64,000 nucleotides of DNA from Protonemura montana (taxonomy: Eukaryota > Arthropoda > Insecta > Plecoptera > Nemouridae). The notes under the pieces are model-generated. The model was not told the origin of the DNA, did no database searches, and saw only the letters and a list, made by a program, of their open reading frames with translations. The translations under genes were made by a program, and so were the position numbers. Below are positions 49,101 to 61,605 of the stretch, in pieces (the stretch's first letter is position 1; each line of letters opens with the position of its first letter). The DNA is taken from positions 1,820,001 through 1,884,000 of the forward strand of contig OX387604.1 in the NCBI GenBank assembly GCA_947568835.1, given 5' to 3'.

Positions 49101-52100
49101 GAAAATCCTTCCAAAATCCTTTGAAATAGAGATAAAACCTACAATTATATCAGTCTTGAAGTGAATTAGACATCAACAAGTTTACGGCCTGTATCTTCTG
49201 GGTCTTAAGCGACTAGCATCAAATGATTCTCGAGTAAAGTGAGGTTGCCTCTGTTCGACATACCTGAGGTTAATAATTTATTATTATTGACCAAAGAAAC
49301 ATCACTCCAATCATGCATCACAAACATGATTGCACATTGCAAGGCAAACAAAATCAATAATGTAGCAATGAACAGGATAGTATGCTAAGAGACCAGCTCA
49401 AATGGACAAATATTAAAAGGTTCCTGAAAGAACAGACTAAAGATACAGATATTAACATCTACCTGCCCTCCAAACAAGAGAGCAAGACCAGAATCAAAGT
49501 AATCAATCCATCACAAGATCGGATTCAAGAATCACCAAAAAAAAGGTACAAACTCTAACTAATACCCCAACAATCAAATGTTTCAGATCTGGAACAACAG
49601 ATGCTGCACATCTTTTAGGTCAAACAAGATGTTACAACAGAAGACCTAATCAAATACTTCAACCACAAACTGCCTAACTCTACCCTGTCTCTTAATAACT
49701 CCAGTCACAGGCACAAACACCTTCAAAAGCTTTCAAGTCGGGGCAGAAATCGGCCAACAAAAAACCCCTACTCAGTGAAACCTTTTGGCCCCGAGGTATT
49801 GCTTTCAATCAATTTTCTTTAAAAAAAGGCAAAACCAGGATTTTCACTCGACGCAGCACAACCCAACAATCAGTTAGGCGAGCCAACTGATAATCTTCAT
49901 ACACTCTTAGAGCTCCACAATCCAGAAGTGCTCATTGACACAGAATCATGGCTATACAACAACATCACATCCAGTGAAAGATTCTCACCTGACTACCAAA
50001 CTTACAGATGTAACAGGCCAGCTGGGAAAGTAGGTGTTTTTTTTATCTGTGTGAAAAACGAACTGAACAGCTCGCACGTTATGTCCGACTTGGAACATGA
50101 AATACTAAGTGTGACACTCCGCCTTAAACATGGAAACTTCACAGTCATTGGAGCATTCCGCCCACTGACCGCTGATCCAATAAACTTCCTGAATGCTTTG
50201 CACAACCTATTTGACCAAATAGGTTTTTATTGGTGGAGACCTTCACCTTCCCCAAATGGAATGGTCAAAAGCTCTTCTTGGCTCACACCCAAATGAAGTC
50301 CACTAAACAGTGCACAATCTACTCGACGATTTTGATGCCATACAGGTGATTACTGAGCCAACACGAGGCGCTAACATAAAGGACATATTCCTGGTAAGTC
50401 CTCCACAAATTTTCCTATCCAGTTCTGTTGAAGAGCCCTTCAGTGATCACAAGATCACTGCAGTAACGATATCAAGACAGAAAACAAGAAAACCAAAATT
50501 GGTCAATGCTCAAATCTGGCTGTACAAGAAGGCAACCATCCATGACTTCACAAACACCCTAAACAATGCCGACCAACTCAGGAGTTCCCAAAAAGGAAAC
50601 CTCGATGATTACTGGAACAGTTTCAAAGAGTTACTAATCAAATCTCGCGAGTCGCATGTCCCATCCTTAAAGCGAAAGGAAAACCAAGACCCAGTAAACT
50701 ACACCAAGAGGATACGTATGCTCTAGAAGCAGTGCCGCCTCGCTTACCAGCGAAGGAAGTTGGCTGGAAACAATTTCAAGAAACTCAACAGAGAGCTGAA
50801 GCAAGCAAAAAAACTAGCACAAGAAACTTTCATGGCAAACCTTTTTGACCATCAAACCAAAAGACAACTGGAAGAGATTCTTTGGCTACATCAACTCAAA
50901 AAAGGGCAACTTTAGCAAAATCCCCACTCTTCTGAAACCTGACAACTCAACAGCAGAATCATACATAGAGAAAGCTAATGTACTAAACGAGGATTACTGC
51001 AGAATTTTCAACTCGGACCCCAAAAGTTCCATCAAGCATGTCACCAGTAGCACACAAACCCCTGACGGTTCCGACCACCCACCTGTCTCAATGTGGTACA
51101 AGGAAATAGAACATATTCTTAGGAATCTAATGATGAACCTAGCTGACCCGACAACATTACGGTCCAGCTGTTAAAACTCTCTATTCCAGCAATCGTTCCA
51201 TATTTTGCCACTCTCTTCCATATCTCTCTTAGTAACACCCAGTTACCCACAGACTGGAAATATGCTATCTCACTACTCCCATCTAAAAGAATAGGAACCG
51301 CAATCAGCCTTCAAATTATCGCTCTGTAAGCAAAACCTCAGTTGTCTGCAAAATCATGGAGTGCCTTCTGACAAACTACATCCACCGCACCTGGGAGAGT
51401 GCAGGCACTCTCTCGGTGCACCAACATGGGTTCAGGAGAGATTTCTCGTGTGAGTCATCCCTCTCCGGACTCTCTCAGGTGTTGGTCGAGCACCTCGATA
51501 AAGGCCACCAAGTCGATGCAATCCTGATCGACTTCTCAAAGACATTAGCATCCTTCCACACAGCATCCTTATTGACAAGTTCAACACAATGGGTCTTGAC
51601 ACAAGAGAAGTCCAGTGGATTCAAGAATTTCTCTCAGAACGAACTCGATCAGTCCAAGTTGGACCCATCGTCTCGCAAAGCCAACCACTTTGCTATGCAA
51701 AACCTCCGAGGAACCACGACACAAGTGAAGTTGCATGCCTACCAGCCCCTAATATGGCCTCTACTGGAATACTGCTCTAGTATCTGGGACTCGCACAAAG
51801 GACACCAACTCAAGCAGTAAGACAGTGTACAACAGAAGGCGGCCCGATATGTCTCAAGAAACCAGGAGCGTTGGGATAGGAAGACCCAGCGTCCCCATGT
51901 AAGCGTCAGTCAGCTGATAGCTGACCTTGAATGGGAGTCCCTGGCCAACATAAAAGGGCAAGCAACACTCCGCTGTCTCAACAAAGTCCTATCTGGAGCA
52001 TCTGCGTGGAACGACATTAAAAGACTAACTCTCCCAGCTAAATTTCTGGAAAAGAACGACCACCTCTGAAAGATCAAGCTGACCCGGTATTGCTCCAAAA

Positions 52101-55100
52101 GCGAGCTCCCCTCGTTCCAGTTCCAAGGCTTCCAGGCTTTGGAACAAGCTGCTGGCTAACGATATAGAAGCACTCAGGAGAGAGCTAAAGGCTAATAATT
52201 AAAAGCAACCTACAACCTTTATACTAAGATTGCTACTGTACCTATATAATTACTATTACCTATTAATTACTATACTCTATTAGCTATTACATTAAATACA
52301 AATATATATTTAGTACTTCATCATATTGTTATTGCTCAACACTTGCAACAACACTTCTTAGTCACTACTCAGCAACTGGAAGCCTACAATATGCACCTGT
52401 ATCTGCTCCCAAATTGTAAAAAAATTAAAAAAATGGCAACTCATTAGCTAATAAGTAGAGCCAAGATTTTATGGTGTTATGATTTCGATAATTTCGTGGT
52501 AAGCTTTTTGGATTTCGGTGTTATGGCGGTGTTATGGAAAAAGTACAGAATTTCATGTCTATAGCAGATTTCAGACATAGGTGACGAAAAAAAGAAGATA
52601 CGTGTTTTTAGCATTAGTTTTATCGAAATTTTAGTGCTAATTATTTTAATTTTAGCGTTTATAGCAAAAAAGAAAAAAGGGCTTTTGCGATCTTCATTCG
52701 AAAGGAATGAAGATTTAGGGTAAGCACTGGGATCTCTAATAAAAAAGTGATTAATAATAATAACAATTAAAGCAAATATTTAGTAGCTTCCTTCATTCTT
52801 GTTCCTTTGTCAGTCAGCACAAGGTTTTATTGACTAAAAAACCTCTCTGCATCAACACTGTTCACTGGGGCTCAAATAGTTTGTAAAGTAAGGACTGCAA
52901 ATGAGGGGTTTGAAATTTTTATTTCCATGATAATTTGAATTAGACCCACTGCCTGGTACTAAGGACATACTTTGCAAGATTGTCTTTTTTCTCCCAGACA
53001 AGTCTGGTGTTCCAGATTCCACACATCAAAATATATCCATCACTCACAAAGAGTTGCTTTGTTTGATCCTCAAAAGTCAAAAATGTTTTACACCCCATTG
53101 AAATTTGAAATCCCAGCTAATCTCTACCAACAAGTAGACTGAATGCATGTGGTGCTGGTGCTCACATGGCAAGGAGGGGAAGATTCAGCCAACCAATGGC
53201 AATGGTTTCCTACAGCAAACAATTTGCCCCACTACTTCTACCCCCTAAAATTAGGAATGTTGACAGCATTTGATGAGAAACAGACCTGACAACAAGACTG
53301 GGGGAAATAATCTGACACATTCATGGAAATGTGTGTTTAGAGAGATAAAATAAACATTTACATTTTTTGCATGGAAATTAGTGGCTATTTCGCAAAATAC
53401 ACACATTTTAGTGAAATAGCTTCATTATCTCTCAATTTAGCATTTATCGCAAAATAGAAATTCTTGTTTGTTTATTTATTTTCTGTAAAATATGGTTTGA
53501 TAAAAAAGAAAAAAAAAGCAGATTATCTGAAATGTAAGATAATTGGAAGGGAAAAGGCTCATTTCGCGATGATTTCGCGGGATGTAGTTGATTTCGGTGT
53601 TATGGATGATTTTTCGTGAATTTCGCGTTATGTCGCGATGAGCTTCTTACATATAATCGTGGCTCTACTAATAAGTGAATGACCTTTTTTTGTAGCGTAA
53701 AAATACGCTATGGACTCGAGATGAAAACGCTCGTTACAGAAGTTGTAATAATAATACCAGTATAAAGCAATCAAACGCTCATTAGAGAGCTGTCTCCTGA
53801 GTGGGTAACAATACAAACTCTTACTCACCCTTTGTACGCAGCCAGGTGAAGTGCAGTATTCCCGGAGGCGTCCTGGACATCTATATCAACGTTGAATGCC
53901 AGAAACTTGCGACAACATTCAACGTGTCCACCAAGACAGCTCATGTGAAGTGGGGTTCGTCCTTGAAAGCAACCAAATATTTATTTAATTTTTAAATTGT
54001 AACAGGTTTGTACCCACAAGTACAAATGTTAGTTTTATGTACAATCATTCTATAAAAAAAACAATTCATACTGAACAAATAATAACATACATCACAATCA
54101 AATGAAGGTATATAAAAATTAAATAATATATGGCTTTCAAATATTATACATTAATGATACCATGCGTATCTCATTGAGGTTAGAGTAAATCTGTAAATAA
54201 AGTTGAAAAACCAAAAACTGCCAAAGTGGTCATTGTCCCAAACAGAACATTTTACTCAGGAAGTTTACACAGTGATTTAAAAATTAACTTCAAATCTCTC
54301 CTTTCTAGGTTTGGATGGTGACTCTCCTTGTTCGAAATCGGTATCTTGTAGCAAGGCAGCCAAAAGAACGCAAATCTAGCAAACTCAGATGAAATATGGG
54401 AGGAGATATGCAACTTACCATGATAGCCAGGCTTGTGTGGGTCCACAAGATTCGATGATAGCAGCGTGCCACTCAGGAGGTCATGTCCGTAGAACGCTGC
54501 AATGTGGATCGGTGCACACCCGTATTTATCCGAAGAGTCCATTTCGGCACCTGCAACGAAAACAGACGTCAGCTAGGCAGCTTGGTATCCAGCCAAGAGG
54601 TGCATTGACTAGCAAATCACCTAGATACTCATGTTCCTCTTGACTTGACCAGTATAGTACTGGAATGGTAATTTCCAATTAAAATATGTTGTTCCCTGAA
54701 CTTTCATTGATTTCTTTCACGCAGATGTAAATAAGTGCTGTAGTAAGCAAATGGGGCCGATGAGTATTGCCCCTCCTCTAAAATTAATTTGTCACCTGGC
54801 AATTAGAAGATCCTTTGTTTGATTTAGGTCAGGTTAAAATGTCAGCCAGTCTGAAATCGACCATCTAAGCTGTGTTGTTAACTTAACACCCCTTTCCATC
54901 AAGTAAACACTAGAAATATACTTGCTCTGCAAACATAAGAGTTGCCCTCCTTCAAATATGAATTTCACCGTGCGGCCAAATCAATTAATTATTGATTCCT
55001 ACTATTCCATGTACAAAGGCTAATTGTTTAATGCCAGAATTGCAATTTTCTCAATTCTAGATAAAGTGGGAGTTAAATCAATTGCCAAAGCAACAACCAA

Positions 55101-58100
55101 TTACAGGCAGCAAGAGTCAGCTGTTTCTGTGAGTTAGTAGCTTAAATCTGCGTTGAAAAATATAGTAATACTAGGCCTCAAGGGTTAAGAACTTTCAGAG
55201 CCTTAAAATAGGGGATGGGCTATAAACTATGTACCATTGTCTATGAGGATTCTTGAACGGCTGAACCGGCCGAAGATGGCCGTCATGTGCAGGGGCGTTC
55301 GGCCGTCATCATTTACTGAGTTTATGTCTGCACCTCGTTTGAGTAAAAGTTCCAGGCAAGTACCGCCACGCGTTGACACGGCCGCAATGTGCAGGGGCGT
55401 CTGAAAAACACAGCACGCAATCACAATCACTCGCTTACATTTTACATGCCTAGTGTATAGACAAGATTACGGTCCAGACCCAGTTTGCTTGTCAACCAAA
55501 ACTATCGGCCGGCAACCCTTGTTTTGCCATTAAAATCTCCCATAGCGATGAGCTGCTTGATTCTGTGCACTTTATTTGTGTTTCTTGGATCCACATTCAC
55601 AAAGTTGAGCTATTATAAATCTAGGGGGACATTTTTCATCACCATGGTAACATCCCCTGAAAATGTGGAAACGTCTCCGAGGGTTTAAGGATCTGGCCCC
55701 TAGACTATTTGCTACCTGGTCAAAAGTATCTAGTTTGCAACAACTTTGATTACATGTGATAACCATTAAATGAAAAAAGCTGCAATCATTTCAAAATTGT
55801 ATCAAATTATTTTTTTGCCACAAACAATGATTTTAGTTGGCATGACTAATCAGTAGGAATTTTATTAAAGCTTTGATATTATTTTGTGACAAGGAATGAT
55901 TAGTTGAGTTTAATGACTTACTTTTTGACAACGAACACTAAGGCACTAGACTAATGGCATCGGCGAATAAGTGGATGATGATGAACCTAACCTAGCTCAG
56001 AAGAGAAGAGGGTAAACCCGGTGCCGCCACACAGCCTACTCCTATCGAAGAGCACCAAGGGGACTACCAACTTAACGACCCTTCCCAATGACGGTACAAC
56101 TTAAACAACAGGATTCCTCCACAAATCCATGCCGTCGAGAGGTTAATAAGCAAGGCGAATGAAGTTGCTGTACTAACTTTCATCCCTCTAACCTCTCTCT
56201 TGAACAGAACTGGTCATGTGTATTACGATTTACTGTCGCACCCACCTGTCCCCTGTAGTTAATGGCATCTATAGCAGCCCCGCAGTCGATGAGAACGTTG
56301 CAGACGCTTGCCTTGCCGTTGAGGCAAGCGATATGCAAGGGCGTGTTGCCCCAGTTATTCCTGGCCTCGAGATCAGCTCCTTTGTCCACCAACATTTGCA
56401 CCAAGCCAATGTTTCGGCTGACGGCAGCAGCGTGGAGCGGCGTGTATTGCTAAACAGGTAAAGCAATAATAGTCAACCTTGAGATGTATACAGGCGATAT
56501 GTTGTCAATATCAAGATTATATATAATAGAAGAGGCCTTTTTGAAGGCTAAATTTACACAACTACATGATTTTCCACGAGTTATGAACAGATTTTACAAA
56601 CACTCTGAAAAAAAAGTTGTAGTGTTACACGGTTTTGGTACAGCTCCTCTTCTTCTCAGCGAGGTAAAATTACCCAGTCCACCCAGATTCGATATGTTTT
56701 TTATGCAAATGCCAATTTTTTAAAAGGTTTTTTTTTTCAACATTGGTTAGCATATTATTACATGGAACTTTCTTTGGGAAAAATAGTGAGAAACACTTTC
56801 CAGTAACAAAAAACACCAAAAATGTTTGTTTATGTTATTGTTAAAATGATATTGTTTTAGAAAAAATTGCTTAGGTTCTGATTTCAGTTCTAATAATAAC
56901 TTTAAGTAAACAAAGGTTCTAATTATGGGTTCCCATTCTGATTCAGATCTCTTCTAGGTAGACACTTGAGCATTTTAGAAGTGGGCTTTGCTTCCATGAG
57001 TTCAGAAGTTTGCATCATACTTTATGTGCATTAGGAAGTTAAAGTGGCAGTTTACGACCTAGGTGCAAAATAACATACAGGTAGAAGGGCTTCAAAACCC
57101 AAACTCAAAAAAAAACTTACGTCCTTGTCTTTGGCGTTGATGTCAGCTGAATTTTCGAGGAGCAATTCACAGATGCGATCAGCACCTCGAGCTGATGCCC
57201 AGTGCAGGGGCCGGCGATCTTTCTTGTCGCAAGAATTCACATGGGCACCATGTTTCAGTAAAAATTGAGTCATCTGGAAAAAATCTAAATCAGTGACTGC
57301 CGACTGGTCTACAAATTAACATTAGTAATAGATGATTCACTCGAATCGTATTGTTTGAACTTAAGTTATAAGACGATAAGTTATAAACATAGCTCCGTGA
57401 ATGCTATTTTAGTTGTGTCGTGATTATGAATAAGCCTAGCTAATTATCGGTGGTGAATTGCAACCAAGCCGACGTCAGACTGGATCAAGTCTTAACTTGA
57501 ATCTTTAATAAGTTTGGGAAACTCAAATGAAAATTATTTTAAAATGATTTCTTTTTTCTCAAGACCCAAAACATTTTTTTTTTTAATGTTATCCTATGTT
57601 AACTTATCTAATTGCATGTGCTCCTTAATAGTTTAAAACACATATTTTGTTCAGATAATATTATTAATAATTTATCAATGCCCAGGTAAAGTTAAACCAC
57701 CAATACCAACCCAGCCCTAGATACCAGCAAAGCTATTGTAAACTGAAATTTTCAAGCCACCAATGGTGTCAAATTCACAAGAAACCCTGTAATAATTGTA
57801 ATAATAATAACAATAATAATAATAATAATAATAAAATAATGATAATAATGGTAATAATGATTCAGTAGCTTACCAATTCATGTTCATTAAATGCAGCATG
57901 GTGCAAAGCAGTCTGCCCACCTCTGTCAGTGACGTTAATATTATCGAGGCAAGGTAGCAGGGCCTCCGCAGATGCACAGTTGTTATTGGCAGCCACAACG
58001 TGCAGCGGTGTGTGCCAGCACCGGTCCCTGGCATTAGTATCAGCGCTGTGCTTCAACAGCATGTTTACCAAATCCTAAAAATGCATTCATTACTCATTAC

Positions 58101-59139
58101 TTCATTACTTCATTAATAGATGTTGAGAGGAAAATGGGTGACTTTTACTGCCGATTAGAAAGAAATACTATTAATTTTATCAGTATACATGATATGCTAA
58201 GAGCTTCCAAAGTAATAGATTGATTGAACTTAATTAGGGAGAGCTTACTTTGTTATCTTGACGTGCACAGGCACGATGTAAGGGAGTGAGCCACTTGCAA
58301 TCCTTGGTATTAACTCGAGCACCTTTGAGTAGCAAGCACTCAACGATGGATACATCGCCAACAAACGATGCAGCATGTAGTGGAGATCTTTTATCATCGT
58401 CTAGGTCGTTAACATCCGCATTTTGTTGGATAAACGTCGTCAGAAGACCAATGTCACGACTGAATATTGCCTTGATGAGTGGCGACTAGAATAAGAAATT
58501 TCTTCATTAGTGAGAAAGAATAAATAAGTTAGCCTGTAGATCGTAAGTAGGTGCTGTAATAATGCTAGTCTTTCCAGATCCGTATTATCACTATAGTAAG
58601 CTGAAATATGACGACATATCACTTCTTCTATAGAAGAGAGCCAAAGGGACCAACGATATAATTTCCCAACCTATGGCTGCAATTCAGAGTTACTCTCAGT
58701 AACAAACATCAACAGATTGTCTCCCCCCTGAGGGAAGCTCGACCTTAACTCAAATTCCTCCAATCTCTTACTGAAACATGTGAATAGTCGTCACATCACT
58801 TCCACTGCTGAGTTGCTTAGTTTTAATGATGTTATGGGAACCCGGCTTTAAAGTGGGCTCACCTACCACCACCATTTTTCCCTGCAAGCTATGATTTTAA
58901 CAAATTTATTTGCGAGTGAGTTTTCTGATTAGTTGAGTATGTTTCGGAAAATTTCTAATGTGCAATAACTTCCATTTTTTAAATAATTCCGTCTTTGGGT
59001 AAGGTGTCCCATGTGATTGTACTGTCAGTCCCACTCCATAGCACGTTAATACTGGGATTTGCTCTTCAAATATATGTTCTACCAGCAAATAAAACGTGTA
59101 ACAACTTACCGCAGTAACTAAGCTTTCAATGACAACCAT
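39971..59139 (-). CDS. Protein phosphatase 6 ankyrin-repeat regulatory subunit (ANKRD28/44/52 type), complete, 19 exons
   Basis: In mammals these ankyrin scaffolds join SAPS subunits and the PP6 catalytic subunit to form the PP6 holoenzyme. Exons (5' to 3'): 59139-59110, 58485-58249, 58074-57874, 57273-57121, 56449-56246, 55400-55235, 54550-54419, 53961-53829, 48907-48698, 48413-48227, 47446-47338, 46906-46723, 46133-46016, 45332-45101, 44200-44113, 42414-42185, 41724-41550, 41246-41050, 40104-39971. The phases close to 1040 codons including stop, near the family length (about 1050). Nearly all of it is ankyrin repeats. Landmarks in family order: [69 protein letters not shown], and a terminal SDSDFY. 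The start is the only in-frame ATG of exon 1. The exon 16/17 boundary is uncertain: acceptor 41724 fits the phase, but a better-looking acceptor at 41741 would need another donor. Confidence 0.93.
40561..40917 (-). other. 118-codon frame of unknown nature in the last ankyrin-gene intron
   Basis: An uninterrupted minus-strand frame with mixed composition ([16 protein letters not shown], then [13 protein letters not shown]). It has no family I recognise and no exon-like phase fit to the ankyrin gene. It may be part of a decayed mobile element. Confidence 0.2.
42426..44112 (-). other. Ankyrin-gene intron 15
   Basis: AT-rich, no exon of fitting phase and no recognised repeat. Confidence 0.5.
44113..44200 (-). 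CDS. Short exon 15 of the PP6 ankyrin subunit
   Basis: This 88-bp exon has no ATG and is easy to miss. Acceptor GTTTGTTTCAG and donor GT|GTAAGT flank a phase 1-to-2 exon encoding [13 protein letters not shown] and FSPVHCAV. That fills exactly the gap between exons 14 and 16 expected from the family order. Confidence 0.85.
44630..44690. repeat. TA-rich simple repeat
   Basis: Runs of ATATATT units in an ankyrin-gene intron. Confidence 0.8.
46262..46400 (-). mobile_element. Fragment of the 5S-derived SINE family (reverse strand)
   Basis: The plus strand shows, inverted, AGGAAGGAGGGAA, GGTACCAGCACATAGCC and GAGGAGCACCAAAGAGACTA, matching the inverted body of the copies at 56.0 and 62.9 kb. Diverged and truncated. 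Confidence 0.5.
49300..52435 (+). mobile_element. Decayed Jockey/CR1-like LINE, opposite strand to the host gene
   Basis: Endonuclease remnants: [21 protein letters not shown] in 49928-50296, then the SDHK motif in 50310-50726. Reverse-transcriptase remnants lie at about 51230-51820 ([17 protein letters not shown], then DAILIDFSK), followed by a C-terminal part ([11 protein letters not shown]). The frame switches at least three times. After motif A the sequence jumps to the thumb, so the catalytic (Y/F)ADD box is deleted. An A-rich tail at about 52420-52435 ends it. The 5' limit is uncertain. Confidence 0.8.
52448..52455. repeat. Target-site duplication, left copy
   Basis: CTAATAAG, repeated exactly at 53668-53675. 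Confidence 0.85.
52456..53667. mobile_element. Non-autonomous hAT-type element, 1212 bp
   Basis: The left end TAGAGCCAAGATTTTATG matches the inverted right end TAGAGCCACGATTATATG at 16 of 18 positions. Exact 8-bp duplications flank it. TAG-x-G is a typical hAT terminus. The interior is AT-rich, has no transposase frame, and repeats the motif TTTCGGTGTTATGG near both ends. It inserted about 12 bp beyond the tail of the decayed LINE. Confidence 0.85.
53668..53675. repeat. Target-site duplication, right copy
   Basis: CTAATAAG directly after the right terminus. Confidence 0.85.
54551..55234 (-). other. Ankyrin-gene intron 6
   Basis: No exon or named repeat seen. Confidence 0.5.
55945..56219 (-). 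mobile_element. 5S-derived SINE, reverse strand, head truncated
   Basis: Inverted body matches in order: AACCTAACCTAGCTCAGAAG, CCTACTCCTATCGAAGAGCA, CCATGCCGTCGAGAGGTTAA and GAACAGAACTGGTCATG, the last being the end of the 5S-like head. It lies in intron 5, just downstream of exon 5 of the ankyrin gene. Confidence 0.7.
56450..57120 (-). other. Ankyrin-gene intron 4
   Basis: No exon or named repeat seen. Confidence 0.5.
57780..57855. repeat. (AAT)n microsatellite
   Basis: Interrupted run of AAT/ATA triplets in an ankyrin-gene intron, ending about 20 bp from the exon 3 donor. Confidence 0.85.
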
Positions 59140-59678
59140 TTTCAAGTCCTTTAGTCCAAATTGCTGATATTTAGTGTCCAATTGTTAATACAATAACCTC
59201 AAAAAAGACACCTGCATTCGGAACCATTACATTTACGGTGGAACAGTGTTGATTTAAAACTATTCTAAATTTTAACTTATATCATATCTATTTTAATGTA
59301 TATGTTCGATTATAATTAATATTAGGTACAAAATTCTTATAGTTATTCGGATTTAAATAATTCCCACTTATCACTAGCAGCACACTAGGCAGCCCGCCTG
59401 CCATATCACAGCAACTGGCAACAAGCAAGTTGAGTTGCGTGCTTCTAGCGTACTGTGGCGCTGACGTGCGTATAGCAATCAAAGGGGCAATGCTAGAAAA
59501 TGAGACAAAGTTGTAACTATAATAGATTTATTTGTACTTCACAGATAGTTTTTTTTTGAACTAACCATCAACTTTCTTGCTTCACAAAATACAGCAAAGG
59601 TGAACATTGTATCAATACAGAAATATTAAATTTTTAATATCTAAATTTACAGGTAGGAAATTTAAAATATCACCTAAG
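59140..59678 (-). other. Spacer between hyaluronidase and ankyrin genes
   Basis: Only 539 bp separate the hyaluronidase stop from the ankyrin start, both on the minus strand. It must hold the hyaluronidase 3' UTR and the ankyrin promoter and leader. No TATA box or other core element is clear. Confidence 0.55.
59527..59532 (-). promoter_or_regulatory. Candidate polyadenylation signal of hyaluronidase
   Basis: AATAAA on the minus strand, about 150 bases after the stop codon. Confidence 0.6.
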
Positions 59679-61605
59679 CTAGGACATAAGAACAGTTTGA
59701 TAAAACGGAATGTAATTTAAGAGCGTATTGTTAGACGATTCACTATAATCTGACAAAACATTGTCTGTTGAAGACGATATAGATTGTATGATGGGTCCCA
59801 ACTCATTTTCCAGGTAGCTGGCAAACGTCTCGCACTTTTCTTTCGTGTTCAAGTCGCTTGAACTTCCCCAAATCACGGCACCTCCCATTCGGTGTCGTTT
59901 AGCAATTGTCAGCGAGTTGATCATGTCAATCTAGAATAAATCGACAGATTTTGTTAGATTAGTATACTTTGGTCCAGTGGGACAAACAGCAAAGTGCATG
60001 CCTGCAAAAAAAAAAAAAAAAAGGACGAGTTGTGATAAAATATTTTTACTTTTGTAATGAATTCGTTGTCGTCGTAGTATCTATACCAGATGTAAGGGTA
60101 AACTGAGGGGATCCGACTCTTTCTCGAATTCCTGGCGACTCGAACCGCTTCAGATAAGCGCCCTTCAACGAACTGTCTTCGCTGATCTTCATTCAACTTG
60201 AGTTTGCTTAAATAAATCGACGGGAATAGGGAATCACTTCCATCGAAAAGCCACTGGATTCTAAACGAAATAAATAAAGGAACAGAATATGGTAAGTTTT
60301 GTCGTCGTCCCTCCAATATTTTGTAATTCGAGAAGGGTGTTGGTGCACTCACTGATTATTCTCTTGTTGGATTTCGGCCGGACAATTCGGTTGCATGTTT
60401 TTGGGAGTGAAGTTGAAACAATAAGGAAATGCATAATACCCCCATTGGGCGGCAGGTCGCATTCTTCGTACGAGATCAAGGGTTTGCTCCATAAACTGAC
60501 GGCCGGCTTTCTCAAAACGTTCTTCCGCCTGTGTGGGTCAAAACATAAAGCACGGTTTCCAAACGCAATTACTTTACGCCATAGCCCTAAGATACCCTAA
60601 GCTAAAAATAAATTATCATTGTAGGTAATGAATAATTACTGATTTGAGTATAATGAGTATAGATTTGTGACGTGTATTGAGGTTAAATGCACTGCACCTC
60701 ATTTTCGATTCTGTCTTTGCTCCAGTTGGGATGTTTCTTTTTCTCGACAGCTCGCGAGAACTCGCGGTAGGGTAAAAGTGATCCCCAGTTTTGCTTCCAA
60801 ACCGGCCTCCAAGACTCAAAGTCCAGCACTCCCAAACCTAGACCCAACAACAAACGGCATTACCTTGCATCAAATACCGTCGTTTAGCCCCAGTTAAACT
60901 TGCTATAAGGGAAAAGAAGCGTAGCATTATCGAGGCTTACCATCAAACTGCTTATCAGGGATCAATTTGTCGATCTGTCTTTCGATTGACTGCAAGTGCT
61001 TGCTCAGGTCCCCAAGTTGTGGTACTCCGCGGTTTTTCTCAGGTTTACCTTGTTCGTTGAGGGACGGGAACTGGCCAGGGTCGTACAGGATCAGGATACG
61101 TTCCCCCCGGAACTCGTCTTGAGCGTTCTGTACGATGCCGTAACGAGCCAAATTGTCGAAATTCACGTTAAAAGGCTTGCACATGAAAGTCGGCACATTC
61201 CAGTAAACCCGGAACAAGTCCTGTTGGTAGCTGGAAAATTAAAGACCACCACCCTTAAGAAGTACTTTCGAAATTGTTTTGAAAATAGTGCAATTTCACT
61301 GCCAGTGTCAAGAACGCTTGAACCAGGAATTGGGAACAAGGTCTGACTGGCTTGGTTCCCCATTCCATGCGGTCGCTGACGCTGATGCCCGCATCGAGTG
61401 CAAATATCTCTGGGCAGACGCACTTCCAGGTGAACAGGAAAACAATAACACTTTTCATCACATACCTCTTGTCATCTCCAACCACTGACATCATCTGCGT
61501 GCCAAGCAAACACAAAGATAATAAAATCATTTCTGCAACGTTATTTGTTTCTGTGTTCATGTTTCTGCGTTCTCTTGGTGCCATTGTTTGTGTTCGAGTA
61601 CTCAT
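59679..61605 (-). CDS. Secreted hyaluronidase (glycoside hydrolase family 56), complete, 6 exons
   Basis: The enzyme cleaves the beta-1,4 bond of hyaluronan outside the cell. Exons (5' to 3'): 61605-61466, 61230-60941, 60837-60698, 60528-60353, 60260-60050, 59930-59679; all phases fit. The frame is open from an ATG at 61605 (402 aa), but the ATG at 61530 directly precedes a hydrophobic signal peptide (MILLSLCLLG) and gives 377 aa, close to bee venom hyaluronidase (382); I prefer it. Numbered from it, the catalytic pair is D124/E126 in GVLDFESWRP, the substrate-site tryptophan is W315 in VIWGSSSD, and four family cysteines are present (C39 in PTFMC, two in exon 4, one in exon 6). Other landmarks: FRGERILILYDPGQFP, GVPQLG and MRPAAQWGYYAFPYC. 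No EGF-like tail follows, as in insects. Nothing here shows a venom role; it could be a housekeeping or digestive enzyme. Confidence 0.95.

Larger units (their letters stand above)
48908..53828 (-). other. Ankyrin-gene intron 8 (4.9 kb)
   Basis: Long intron filled largely by a decayed LINE and a hAT-type element, both annotated separately. About 49000-49300 and 53676-53828 show nothing further. Confidence 0.7.

Noticed and set aside
58612-58670. Sixth copy of the 5S-derived SINE
   Set aside because: Only about 30 bases resemble the inverted body (AGAAGAGAGCCAAAGGGACC); too short and diverged to call.
59679-61605. Venom toxin assignment for the hyaluronidase
   Set aside because: The family includes venom spreading factors, but nothing in this sequence separates venom from ordinary secreted hyaluronidases.
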